44,024 bases of DNA, taken from the NCBI RefSeq assembly GCF_008905045.1, contig NZ_VWMY01000077.1, positions 1-44,024 of the forward strand. The letters are read 5' to 3'. Of the stretch, positions 8,628-16,248 are shown piece after piece. The translations under genes and the position numbers were made by a program. The DNA comes from Streptomyces albicerus. Its GTDB lineage: Bacteria > Actinomycetota > Actinomycetes > Streptomycetales > Streptomycetaceae. How positions within the stretch are numbered: position 1 is the stretch's first letter; each line of letters opens with the position of its first letter. The notes below the pieces were generated by a model. That model had not been told where the DNA came from. It ran no database searches and saw nothing but the letters and a program-made list of their open reading frames with translations.

Positions 8628-10034
8628 ATGGCTTCCACGCACGGTGCCCACATCCTCGTCGCCTCCAACCGCGGCCCGGTCTCGTACGCCCTGGACGAGA
8701 CCGGGGCGCTCACCGCCAAGCGCGGCGGTGGCGGCCTGGTCTCCGGGCTCTCCGCCATCGGGCCCGAGGCGGGCGCCCTGTGGGTGTGCTCGGCCCTCGG
8801 CGACGGCGACCGCGAAGCGGTGCGGCGGGGCGTCGGCGAAGAGGGCGTACGGATGCTGGACATCGACGCCGACGTGCACGCGGACGCGTACAACGGCATC
8901 GCCAACTCCGCGCTGTGGTTCGTCCACCACATGCTGTACCAGACGCCCCTGGAGCCGGTCTTCGACGCGGAGTTCCGGCGACAGTGGGCGGCGTACGAGA
9001 CGTACAACCACGCCTTCGCCCAGGCGCTGGCCGAGGAGTCGGCGGAGGGTGCCGCCGTCCTCGTCCAGGACTACCACCTGACACTGGTGCCGCGGATGCT
9101 CCGCGAGCTGCGCCCCGACCTGCGGATCGGGCACTTCTCGCACACGCCGTGGGCCCCGCCGGACTACTTCCGGCTGCTGCCGGACGACATCGCGGCGCAG
9201 GTGCTCGGCGGCATCCTGGGTGCCGACCGGGCCGCGTTCCTGACGCAGCGGTGGGCGGATGCGTTCACGGACTGCTGTCACGCCGTGCTGGGCCCCGGCA
9301 TCCCGTCGGGCACGCGGATCGGCGTGCACGGTCTCGGGGCGGACGCGGACTTCCTGCGCGAGCGCTCGCACCGGCCGGACGTCGACGAGCGGATGGCGGC
9401 ACTGCGGGAGCAGATCGGCGCGGCTCCCGACGGCGGCGCCCGGAAGACGATCGTGCGGGTGGACCGGACCGAGCTGTCGAAGAACATCGTGCGCGGGCTG
9501 CTGGCGTACAGGCAGCTGCTGGAGGACCGGCCGGAGTGGCGTGAACGAGTGGTGCACGTGGCTCTCGCGTACCCCTCGCGGCAGGACCTCAAGATCTACC
9601 GGGACTACATGGACGAGGTGCAGCGGGTCGCCGACGACATCAACTCCCGTTATGGCACGCCCGGTTGGACACCGGTCCTGCTGCATCTGAAGGACGACTT
9701 CGCACGCTCGCTGGCCGCGTACCGGCTGGCGGACGTCGCCCTCGTCAACCCCATCCGGGACGGCATGAACCTCGTCGCCAAGGAAGTCCCCGTCGTGTCG
9801 GACGACGGGTGCGTGCTGGTGCTGTCCCGGGAGGCGGGGGCGTACGAGGAGCTGGGCGAGGACGCGATCACGGTGAACCCGTACGACGTCTGTGGCACCG
9901 CCCGCGCGCTGCACGAGGCGCTGACGATGCCGTTGGACGAGCGGGCCGAGAGGACCAAGCGGCTCGCTGCCGCGGCGACCGCGCTGCCCCCGGCCCAGTG
10001 GTTCCTGGACCAGTTGCACGCGCTGGACGCGTAG
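8628..10034 (+). CDS. otsA: Trehalose-6-phosphate synthase
   Basis: Retaining GT20 glycosyltransferase joining NDP-glucose and glucose-6-phosphate to trehalose-6-phosphate. The 468-residue protein shows the N-terminal SNRGPVSY and GGGGLVSGL loop, HDYHL-type QDYHLTLVP, HFSHTPWAPPDYFRLLP, RVDRTELSKNI (donor site) and NPIRDGMNLVAKE. A Streptomyces venezuelae homolog has been reported to prefer GDP-glucose; whether this one does cannot be read from sequence. The mRNA is probably leaderless. otsB follows convergently on the other strand, with a palindromic repeat between the two stops. Confidence 0.92.
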   Translation: MASTHGAHILVASNRGPVSYALDETGALTAKRGGGGLVSGLSAIGPEAGALWVCSALGDGDREAVRRGVGEEGVRMLDIDADVHADAYNGIANSALWFVHHMLYQTPLEPVFDAEFRRQWAAYETYNHAFAQALAEESAEGAAVLVQDYHLTLVPRMLRELRPDLRIGHFSHTPWAPPDYFRLLPDDIAAQVLGGILGADRAAFLTQRWADAFTDCCHAVLGPGIPSGTRIGVHGLGADADFLRERSHRPDVDERMAALREQIGAAPDGGARKTIVRVDRTELSKNIVRGLLAYRQLLEDRPEWRERVVHVALAYPSRQDLKIYRDYMDEVQRVADDINSRYGTPGWTPVLLHLKDDFARSLAAYRLADVALVNPIRDGMNLVAKEVPVVSDDGCVLVLSREAGAYEELGEDAITVNPYDVCGTARALHEALTMPLDERAERTKRLAAAATALPPAQWFLDQLHALDA

Positions 10035-10077
10035 CGCTACCGCGGGGCCGTTCGAACGCTGCGGGTTCGTTGTGGCT

Positions 10078-10111
10078 GGTCGCGCAGTTCCCCGCGCCCC
10101 TTACGGGGCGC
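10078..10111. repeat. Type A palindromic repeat overlapping the end of otsB
   Basis: GCGCAGTTCCCCGCGCCCC then TTACGGGGCGC, the reverse complement of the copy at 5707. Its central TTA, read on the minus strand, is the otsB stop codon, and the repeat also supplies the last codons (R-A-P). Confidence 0.8.
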
Positions 10112-10967
10112 GCTTGTGGGCCAGCTCAGTTGCCAGTGATCCGAGGAGGCGTACTACTCCCTCCGGGCCGTCGACCACCAGGTCTGCGCGGTCGGCGAGT
10201 TCTGTTACCTCGTTGCTGCCGCTGCATACGAGGAGGCCCGGTACGCCGTCGGAGCGGAGCTTTTCCACGGCGGCGAAGGCGGGGAGGTCGCCCAGGTCGT
10301 CGCCGCAGTACATGACCGACTCGGCGGCGATGTCGCGTGCGTACTCGCTGAGGGCGACGCCCTTGTCCATGCCCGGTGGGCGGAGCTCGAGGACCATGCG
10401 GCCCGGTTCGACGATCAGGCCGTGCTTCCCGGCGAGCTCGGTGAGGGGTTCGCGGAGGGCCTCGAAGGCGGCCTGGGGGTCCTGGGCGCGGCGGGTGTGG
10501 ACCGCGACGGCCCTTCCCTTCTCCTCGATCCAGGTGCCCTGCCAGGCGCCGATGGCGTCGAGGAAGCCGGGGAGTTCGGCGCGGGCCGCGGCCACGCCGG
10601 GGTGGGGAGCGGGGGCGTTGACCGTGCTGGTGACGGCGTCCCAGCGTTCGGCGCCGTAGTGGCCGAGCACGACGAGGTGCTCCAGCCCGGGGACGCCGGC
10701 GAAGCCGCCGTACCGGACCGCGACGCCGGCCGGGCGGCCGGTGACCACGGCGACGGACGCCACCTTCGGTGCCAGCGCTGCCAGCGCCGGTACCGCGTCC
10801 GGGTGCGCCCTGGCCTGCTCCGGGTCCGGGACGATCGGGGCGAGCGTGCCGTCGAAGTCGAAGGCGAGTACGGCCCTCTCGGGCCGCGCGAGGATGGCAT
10901 CGAGACCGTCTCGGCCCGCCTGGGTCACGGGGGTCGGCATCGACGATGAGTCGGGTTGACTGGCCAT
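10101..10967 (-). CDS. otsB: Trehalose-6-phosphate phosphatase
   Basis: HAD-superfamily phosphatase that releases trehalose from trehalose-6-phosphate. The 288-residue protein has motif I DFDGTLAPI with the nucleophile Asp, motif II VVTGRP, and the late motif YCGDDLGDLPAF; the cap domain lies between. The C-terminus ends inside a dispersed palindromic repeat, so the final few residues are repeat-derived. The ATG at 10967 follows TAAGGT by 6 nt, which suggests a leaderless message. Convergent with otsA rather than in one operon with it. Confidence 0.92.
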   Translation of the reverse strand: MASQPDSSSMPTPVTQAGRDGLDAILARPERAVLAFDFDGTLAPIVPDPEQARAHPDAVPALAALAPKVASVAVVTGRPAGVAVRYGGFAGVPGLEHLVVLGHYGAERWDAVTSTVNAPAPHPGVAAARAELPGFLDAIGAWQGTWIEEKGRAVAVHTRRAQDPQAAFEALREPLTELAGKHGLIVEPGRMVLELRPPGMDKGVALSEYARDIAAESVMYCGDDLGDLPAFAAVEKLRSDGVPGLLVCSGSNEVTELADRADLVVDGPEGVVRLLGSLATELAHKRAP

Positions 10968-10973
10968 GGTGTG

Positions 10974-10979
10974 ACCTTA
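10974..10979 (-). promoter_or_regulatory. -10 box TAAGGT, leaderless otsB start
   Basis: On the minus strand TAAGGT-N6-ATG precedes otsB; there is no separate ribosome site at a normal distance. Confidence 0.5.
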
Positions 10980-11024
10980 TCCGCGGAGGGGGACGGGGTG
11001 GGGCCCGCGGCGAAGGCGCTCAAA

Positions 11025-11066
11025 GATGCAGTCGCCCCCTCAGCTGGATGCAGTCGCCCCCTCAGC
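11025..11066. repeat. 20-bp direct repeat at the end of the DUF3263 gene
   Basis: GATGCAGTCGCCCCCTCAGC occurs at 11025-11044 and again at 11047-11066, 2 bp apart. The second copy includes the stop codon of the small gene that follows. Confidence 0.8.
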
Positions 11067-11301
11067 CCTCCCTCTCGGCCCGGCGCACATCCCTCACCCG
11101 CCGCAGCCGGTTGACGGTGACCGGATCGTGGGCCAGGGCCCGCGGCGCGTCCAGGAGGGCGTTCAGGAGCTGGTAGTAGCGGACCGGGGCCAGGCCCAGT
11201 TCCTCCCGTATCGCACGCTCCTTGGCACCCGGCGTGGGCCACCCACGCCGCTCCAGCGCGAGGACGGCGCGCTCCTGCGGGGTCAGCTCCTCGTCGTCCA
11301 T
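11062..11301 (-). CDS. DUF3263 domain protein
   Basis: A 79-residue protein matching the actinobacterial DUF3263 family: LTPQERAVLALERRGW, GAKERAIREELGL, RYYQLLNALLD and a basic C-terminus NRLRRVRDVRRAER. The pattern resembles a small helix-turn-helix-like fold; the function is unknown. ATG at 11301 is chosen because it starts the conserved part and lies 7 nt after TACCGT; an upstream ATG at 11397 would read through a dispersed repeat. Confidence 0.8.
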   Translation of the reverse strand: MDDEELTPQERAVLALERRGWPTPGAKERAIREELGLAPVRYYQLLNALLDAPRALAHDPVTVNRLRRVRDVRRAEREG

Positions 11302-11308
11302 GCCCCGC

Positions 11309-11314
11309 ACGGTA
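11309..11314 (-). promoter_or_regulatory. -10 box TACCGT, leaderless DUF3263 start
   Basis: TACCGT-N7-ATG on the minus strand, directly before the start at 11301. Confidence 0.5.
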
Positions 11315-11332
11315 GCCGCTGCCACCGACAAG

Positions 11333-11408
11333 GCGCCCCTATAGGGGCGCGGGGCTGTGACATTTTGCGGCTCCGCCGCGTGGGCGCGATCAGCCACAAC
11401 GGACCCGC
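11333..11408. repeat. Dispersed palindromic repeat (type B, full copy)
   Basis: A perfect 18-bp palindrome (GCGCCCCTATAGGGGCGC), then GGGGCTGTGACATTTTGCGG, a CTCCGCCGCG segment and CAACGGACCCGCA. Nearly the same series stands at 38561-38636 beside unrelated genes. Confidence 0.8.
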
Positions 11409-11431
11409 ACGCAACGAACCGGCCCGCAGAC

Positions 11432-12730
11432 CTACGACGCGTTCTCCCGCGCGGCAGCGCTCCGCTGCAGCTGGCCGAGAATCGCGGCAGGATTCCCCTC
11501 AGGACTCACGGCCTTGCCGATCTGCTTCTTGATGTCCGCGCTCACCGACGCCCAGGACGTCTGGGCCACGGGATACAGCTCGGCATTGGGCAGTTCCTCG
11601 AGGAACTCGAGGAGATGCGCGTCGTCCTTGTCGGCCGCCATCGCGTCGGAAGCGGAGGTCGTCACCGGCAGCAGGTCGTACTCGTGCGAGAAGTCGAGCA
11701 CGTTCTTGTCGCTGTACACGTAGTCGAGGAAGTCCCCGATCTGCTCGGCGTGCCCGTTCTTCTTGAACGCCATCATCCAGTCGGCGACACCCATCGTGGC
11801 CTTGGACCGCCCGTTGACCCCGGGCATCGGCACCATGCCGAACTTCACACCCTTCGCCTCGGCGGCCTTCATCAGCGTGGGGTGGCCGTTCAGCATCCCG
11901 ACCTCGCCGCGCGTGAACGCCGCGAAGGCCTGCGCCCGGTTGAGCTTCGCGGGTGCGACAGGACCGGTGAGCCCCTTCTCGACCAGCTCCTCCTTGAGCC
12001 AGGTGAAGGTGTCGATGTTCTGCTCGGAGTCGATGCCGTACGAACCGACCGCGTCCGTGTACCCCTCGCCGCCGCTGAGCAGCCACATCATGGTCTCGGC
12101 CTGCGCCTCCTCGGGCCCGAGCGGCAGCGCGTACGGGTACTTCACGCCACGGGACTTGAGAACCTTCGCGTCGGCCGCGAGGTCGCTCCAGCTCTCCGGC
12201 GGGGTGAGGCCAGCGTCGGAGAAGAGCTTCTTGTTGTAGAAGAGCAGCCGCGTCGAGGAGGCGAACGGCATGCCGTACTGCGTCCGGTCGACCTCACCCG
12301 CCTCGGAGAGCCGCGACACGAAGTCGGACTGGGTGTCGATGGAGAGCAGCTCCTCGACCTTGTAGAGCTGGCCCTTGGCGGCGTAGTCGGCGTACGCGCC
12401 GATCTGCGCCATGTCGGGCGCGTCGCCCTCGGCGACCATCTTCTTGACCTTGGCGTCCACGTCGTTCCAGGAGTAGACGTCGACCTCGATCTCGATGCCG
12501 GGGTGCTCAGCCTCGTACGCCTTGGTGAGCTTGTCCCAGTACTTTTGGGAGCTGTTCGCCTTGGAGTCGCCGTAGTCGGCCGCGACCAGTCTCAGCGTGA
12601 CGTTCCCGGATCCGGCTGAGCCGCCGCCGCAGCCCCCGAGGACCGCCGTCATGCCCAGCGCGGACACCACCGCGATCAGACCTGTCACTCGCCGCTGCAC
12701 CGCTGTCGCCCCAACCTTGTCGTCTCGCAC
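11432..12730 (-). CDS. Sugar ABC transporter substrate-binding lipoprotein
   Basis: Extracellular solute-binding protein of the MalE/UgpB family, 432 residues. The signal peptide ends in a lipobox (LGGC, Cys near residue 34), so it is anchored outside the membrane. Family features include KYWDKLTKAYEAEHPGIEIEVDVYSWND, DAPDMAQIGAYADYA and the GEVGMLNGHPTLM region. There are no permease or ATPase genes beside it, so the importer must be completed from elsewhere; MsiK could supply ATP hydrolysis. It diverges from nagK across a DasR-like site, which hints at an amino sugar or oligosaccharide, but the ligand is not known. A GTG at 12700 is an alternative start with a shorter signal peptide. Confidence 0.85.
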   Translation of the reverse strand: MRDDKVGATAVQRRVTGLIAVVSALGMTAVLGGCGGGSAGSGNVTLRLVAADYGDSKANSSQKYWDKLTKAYEAEHPGIEIEVDVYSWNDVDAKVKKMVAEGDAPDMAQIGAYADYAAKGQLYKVEELLSIDTQSDFVSRLSEAGEVDRTQYGMPFASSTRLLFYNKKLFSDAGLTPPESWSDLAADAKVLKSRGVKYPYALPLGPEEAQAETMMWLLSGGEGYTDAVGSYGIDSEQNIDTFTWLKEELVEKGLTGPVAPAKLNRAQAFAAFTRGEVGMLNGHPTLMKAAEAKGVKFGMVPMPGVNGRSKATMGVADWMMAFKKNGHAEQIGDFLDYVYSDKNVLDFSHEYDLLPVTTSASDAMAADKDDAHLLEFLEELPNAELYPVAQTSWASVSADIKKQIGKAVSPEGNPAAILGQLQRSAAARENAS

Positions 12731-12803
12731 CTTGGTTCACACGGCCGATGGGCATGGCCGGTTCACTAGTGCGATCCCCCGCTTCCGATTCGCAATTTCG
12801 CTC

Positions 12804-12819
12804 TAAGGTCTACACCACG
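12804..12819. promoter_or_regulatory. Weak dre-like half of a DasR region
   Basis: TAAGGTCTACACCACG matches the dre consensus at 11 of 16 positions, 18 bp upstream of a better site and centred between the lipoprotein gene and nagK. Confidence 0.35.
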
Positions 12820-12821
12820 TA

Positions 12822-12837
12822 AGTGGACTAGACCTCT
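12822..12837. promoter_or_regulatory. DasR-binding site (dre) upstream of nagK
   Basis: AGTGGACTAGACCTCT matches the published dre consensus A(C/G)TGGTCTAGACCA(C/G)T at 14 of 16 positions. DasR is the GntR-family repressor of N-acetylglucosamine genes, released by glucosamine-6-phosphate. The site ends 27 bp before the nagK start and overlaps the place where a -35 box would lie. Confidence 0.8.
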
Positions 12838-12864
12838 CATGGGGTCAGGGGCGACACTGTCCCC

Positions 12865-13815
12865 GTGAGACATGTCATCGCCCTGGACGTGGGCGGCACC
12901 GGGATGAAGGCCGCCCTCGTAGGGGCGGACGGCGAGCTGCTGCACCAGGCCCGCCGCGCAACAGGCCGGGAGCGCGGCCCCGACTCCGTCGTCGAGTCGA
13001 TCCTCGCCTTCGCGGCCGACCTGCGCGCGCACGGCGAGCGCCACTTCGGCGAGCCCGCGGCGGCCGCCGGCGTGGCCGTGCCCGGCATCGTGGACGCCGA
13101 CCGCGGCATCGCGGCGTACTCGGCCAACCTCGGCTGGCGCGACGTACCCCTGCGGGACCTGCTCAGCGAGCGGCTGAACGGGGTCCCGGTCGCCCTCGGC
13201 CACGACGTGCGCACCGGCGGGCTCGCCGAGGGCCGGATCGGTGCGGGCCGGGGCGCGGACCGTTTCCTGTTCGTACCGCTCGGCACCGGCATCGCGGGCG
13301 CGATCGGTATCGACGGCCGTGTGGAGGCGGGCGCGCACGGCTTCGCGGGCGAGATCGGCCACATCGTCGTACGCCCCGGGGGCATCCCGTGTCCGTGCGG
13401 GCAGCGCGGCTGTCTGGAGCGGTTCGCGTCCGCGGCGGCGGTCAGCGAGGCCTGGGCCGAGGCGTCCGGCGCCCCGGACGCGGACGCGGCGGACTGCGCG
13501 AAGGCCGTCGAGTCCGGGGACCCGCGGGCACTGACCGTCTGGCAGGAGGCCGTGGACGCGCTCGCCGACGGACTCGTCACCGCGCTCACTCTGCTGGACC
13601 CGCGCACGCTGATCATCGGTGGCGGTCTCGCCGAAGCCGGGGAAACCTTGTTCACACCGCTGCGGGCGGCGGTCGAGCGACGCGTCACCTTCCAGAAGCT
13701 GCCCACCATCGTCCCGGCAGCCCTCGGCGACACGGCCGGCTGCCTCGGCGCCGGACTGCTGGCCTGGGACCTGCTGTCCACCGCACCTACTGCCCCCTCG
13801 GAGGTAACCACCTGA
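12865..13815 (+). CDS. nagK: N-acetylglucosamine kinase (ROK family)
   Basis: Phosphorylates cytosolic N-acetylglucosamine to the 6-phosphate. The 316-residue protein has the ROK N-terminal phosphate loop ALDVGGTGMKAALV, GHDVRTGGLAEGRIGAGRG, GEIGHIVV with the catalytic region, and the zinc motif CPCGQRGCLERFAS. Substrate is inferred from the nagA gene, which overlaps its stop codon (TGATG), and from the dre site upstream; ROK kinases for glucose look similar. The start is a GTG at 12865. GACACT lies 6 nt before it, a weak -10 that would make the message leaderless. Confidence 0.87.
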   Translation: MRHVIALDVGGTGMKAALVGADGELLHQARRATGRERGPDSVVESILAFAADLRAHGERHFGEPAAAAGVAVPGIVDADRGIAAYSANLGWRDVPLRDLLSERLNGVPVALGHDVRTGGLAEGRIGAGRGADRFLFVPLGTGIAGAIGIDGRVEAGAHGFAGEIGHIVVRPGGIPCPCGQRGCLERFASAAAVSEAWAEASGAPDADAADCAKAVESGDPRALTVWQEAVDALADGLVTALTLLDPRTLIIGGGLAEAGETLFTPLRAAVERRVTFQKLPTIVPAALGDTAGCLGAGLLAWDLLSTAPTAPSEVTT

Positions 13816-14960
13816 TGGCCACTAGCCAAGTGCTCGCCGGTGCCAGGGTGGTACTGCCCACCGGGATCGTGGACGGCGGCCGCGTGATCGTCGACGGCGC
13901 ACGGATCGCCGGCAGCGCGCCCATGGACGCCCCGGCCGTGGATCTCAGGAACCACTGGGTGGTCCCCGGCTTCGTCGACATGCACAACCACGGCGGCGGC
14001 GGCGCGTCCTTCACCTCCGGATCCGTCGAGGAGATCCTCAAGGGCATCCACACCCACCGTCTGCACGGCACCACGACCCTCGTCGCCTCCACCGTCACCG
14101 GCGACATGGACGGCCTCGCCCAGCGCGCCGGACTGCTCTCCGAACTGGCCGAGCAGGGCGACATCGCGGGCATCCACTTCGAGGGCCCGTTCATCTCCCC
14201 GTGCCGCAAGGGCGCGCACTCCGAGGAACTGCTGCGCGACCCGGACCCGGCGGAGGTCCGCAAGCTGATCGACGCGGCCCGCGGCCGGGCCAAAATGGTC
14301 ACGCTCGCCACCGAACTGCCGGGCGGCATCGACTCCGTACGCCTCCTCGCCGAGCACGGCGTCATCGCGGCGATCGGGCACACGGACGCGACGTACGAGC
14401 AGACCGTGGAGGCCATCGAGGCGGGCGCGACCGTGGCGACGCACCTCTACAACGCGATGCCCACACTCGGACACCGCTCCCCCGGCCCGATCGCCGCTCT
14501 CCTCGAGGACGAGCGGATCACGGTCGAGCTGATCAACGACGGTACGCATCTGCACCCCGCCTCCCTCCAGCTGGCGTTCCATCACGCGGGCGGCGACCGG
14601 GTGGCGTTCATCACGGACGCGATGGACGCGGCGGGCTTCGGCGACGGCCGGTACATGCTCGGCCCGCTGGAGGTCGAGGTCAGCGAGGGAGTGGCGCGCC
14701 TGGTGGACGGCGGCTCGATCGCGGGCTCGACGCTCACGCTGGACCGGGCGTTCAAGCGGGCGGTGACCGTGGACCGGCTGCCGGTCGAGGACGTGGTCGC
14801 GGCCATCTCCGCCAATCCGGCCCGTGTACTGGGCCTTTACGACCGGGTGGGCTCGCTCGAGCCGTGCAAGGACGCCGACCTCGTGGTGCTGGACGCGGAG
14901 TTCGGTCTCAAGGGCGTGATGCGCCGGGGCGAATGGGTGGTGGATCCCCAACTGGGCTGA
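13815..14960 (+). CDS. nagA: N-acetylglucosamine-6-phosphate deacetylase
   Basis: Amidohydrolase that removes acetate from N-acetylglucosamine-6-phosphate, giving glucosamine-6-phosphate, the DasR effector. Visible motifs in the 381-residue protein: metal-binding DMHNHGGGGASF, HFEGPFISP with the Glu ligand followed by KGAHS, GHTDATYEQ, ATHLYNAM and the catalytic-Asp segment FITDAMDAAG. The ATG at 13815 shares one base with the nagK stop codon and has GGAGGT upstream, so the two genes are translationally coupled. A hairpin terminator follows. Confidence 0.94.
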   Translation: MATSQVLAGARVVLPTGIVDGGRVIVDGARIAGSAPMDAPAVDLRNHWVVPGFVDMHNHGGGGASFTSGSVEEILKGIHTHRLHGTTTLVASTVTGDMDGLAQRAGLLSELAEQGDIAGIHFEGPFISPCRKGAHSEELLRDPDPAEVRKLIDAARGRAKMVTLATELPGGIDSVRLLAEHGVIAAIGHTDATYEQTVEAIEAGATVATHLYNAMPTLGHRSPGPIAALLEDERITVELINDGTHLHPASLQLAFHHAGGDRVAFITDAMDAAGFGDGRYMLGPLEVEVSEGVARLVDGGSIAGSTLTLDRAFKRAVTVDRLPVEDVVAAISANPARVLGLYDRVGSLEPCKDADLVVLDAEFGLKGVMRRGEWVVDPQLG

Positions 14961-14979
14961 TTCACCCCGTTGTTGCCGT

Positions 14980-15015
14980 ACGGCGGTTGGCCTGGAGGAC
15001 TGGGCCGACCGCCGT
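14980..15015 (+). terminator. Terminator of nagKA
   Basis: ACGGCGGT-T-GGCC paired with GGCC-G-ACCGCCGT around a 10-nt loop, followed by the pyrimidine tract TCTCTTT. It lies 20 bp after the nagA stop codon. Confidence 0.75.
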
Positions 15016-15050
15016 TCTCTTTGGCATGATCAGGCCTCCGGAACAACCAG

Positions 15051-15081
15051 CAAGCGTTTTCGACCAACAAGCGTTTTCGAC
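15051..15081 (+). repeat. Direct repeat upstream of the PfkB-family kinase
   Basis: CAAGCGTTTTCGAC at 15051-15064 and again at 15068-15081, 17 bp apart start to start. The AT-rich core stands out. It may be a tandem operator for the kinase gene, 41 bp downstream. Confidence 0.5.
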
Positions 15082-15121
15082 GCGTCTTCTTGATGAATCT
15101 CTTCGAGGGAGGCCGGCCCAG

Positions 15122-16051
15122 GTGATCCTCACGGTCACACTGAACACCGCTCTCGACATCACCTATCGCGTACCGGGTCTGCGCCCGCACGCCTCGCACC
15201 GCGTCACCGAGGTGACCGAACGGCCCGGCGGAAAGGGCCTGAACGTGGCCCGGGTACTCGCGGCCCTCGGCCACGAGGTGACCGTGACGGGCTTCGCGGG
15301 CGGTGCGACCGGGCGGGCCCTCCAGGACCAGCTCACGCACACACCGGGCGTCGTGGACGCGCTGGTCCCGGTGACGGGCTCGACCCGCCGCACCATCGCG
15401 GTGGTCGACACGGCGACAGGTGACACGACTCAACTCAACGAACCCGGCCCGTCGATCGCCCCCACCGAGTGGTCCGCCTTCCAGGAGGCGTACGAGGACC
15501 TGCTGCGCTCCTCCTCGGCGGTGGCCCTGTGCGGCAGTCTGCCGCCCGGCGTGCCGGTCGGGGCGTATGCCCAACTCATCCGCGCCGCACGGGCGTCGGC
15601 GGTCCCGGTGCTCCTCGACACCAGCGGCGAACCCCTGCGCCGGGGCGTCGCCGCCCGCCCCGACATGGTCAAGCCGAACGCCGACGAACTGGCCGAACTC
15701 ACCGGCGCCCACGAGCCGTCGCAGGCCACGCGTGACGCGCGGCGGCGCGGGGCCCACGCGGTCGTGGCCTCGCTGGGTGCCGAGGGGCTCCTCGCCCGTA
15801 CGCCCGAGGGCGACTGGCGTGCCACTCCGCCGCGCCGGGTCCACGGCAACCCGACGGGCGCCGGCGACTCCGCGGTCGCGGGCCTTCTCTCCGGCCTCGT
15901 GGAACATCTGCCCTGGCCGGACCGCCTGGCCCGCGCGGTGGCCCTGTCCGCGGCGACCGTCCTCGCGCCGGTGGCGGGCGAGTTCGACCGGCCGGCGTAC
16001 GAGGAGTTGGTGGGGCGGGTGTCGGTTACGGGGGTGGCCGCCGCAGCGTGA
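15122..16051 (+). CDS. PfkB-family sugar-phosphate kinase (1-phosphofructokinase/tagatose-6-phosphate kinase type)
   Basis: A 309-residue ribokinase-fold enzyme. ILTVTLNTALDITYRV at the start and PGGKGLNVARVLAALG near residue 37 are typical of the 1-phosphofructokinase and LacC subgroup, and GNPTGAGDSAVAGL holds the anion hole and catalytic Asp. The exact substrate (fructose-1-phosphate, tagatose-6-phosphate or another ketose phosphate) cannot be decided. The GTG at 15122 has GAGGGAGG 9 nt upstream. It follows nagKA on the same strand but has its own upstream region after a terminator, and the neighbourhood suggests a part in hexosamine or ketose catabolism. Confidence 0.85.
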   Translation: MILTVTLNTALDITYRVPGLRPHASHRVTEVTERPGGKGLNVARVLAALGHEVTVTGFAGGATGRALQDQLTHTPGVVDALVPVTGSTRRTIAVVDTATGDTTQLNEPGPSIAPTEWSAFQEAYEDLLRSSSAVALCGSLPPGVPVGAYAQLIRAARASAVPVLLDTSGEPLRRGVAARPDMVKPNADELAELTGAHEPSQATRDARRRGAHAVVASLGAEGLLARTPEGDWRATPPRRVHGNPTGAGDSAVAGLLSGLVEHLPWPDRLARAVALSAATVLAPVAGEFDRPAYEELVGRVSVTGVAAAA

Positions 16052-16096
16052 GCGCTCCGCTTGGGGGCTTGGGTTGGGTGCGGGTTGGTGGGGCTG

Positions 16097-16234
16097 TTTG
16101 CGCCGTTCCCCGCGCCCCTTGATGGGCTGAGTGTCGGGTGCGGGATCGTGGGGGTTGATCGCGCCGTTCCCCGCGCCCCTTACGGGGCGTGGTGGGGGCG
16201 CGCATTTTCACAGGTCTGCGCCCCTTAAGGGGCG
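16097..16234. repeat. Cluster of three dispersed palindromic repeats
   Basis: Two type A copies in reverse orientation (16097-16128 and 16157-16189) form an imperfect tandem duplication with a period near 61 bp, followed by a perfect 16-bp palindrome, CGCCCCTTAAGGGGCG, at 16219-16234. They fill the gap between the convergent kinase and carbohydrate-binding-protein genes and may act as terminators. Confidence 0.8.
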
Positions 16235-16248
16235 GATTCCTCAGTGGT

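Noticed and set aside
8025..10019. 664-codon open frame on the minus strand
   Set aside because: Antisense to otsA and the end of gpgS; composition and lack of motifs mark it as a shadow.
12837..14951. 704-codon open frame on the minus strand
   Set aside because: Antisense to nagK and nagA, both of which are certain by motif.
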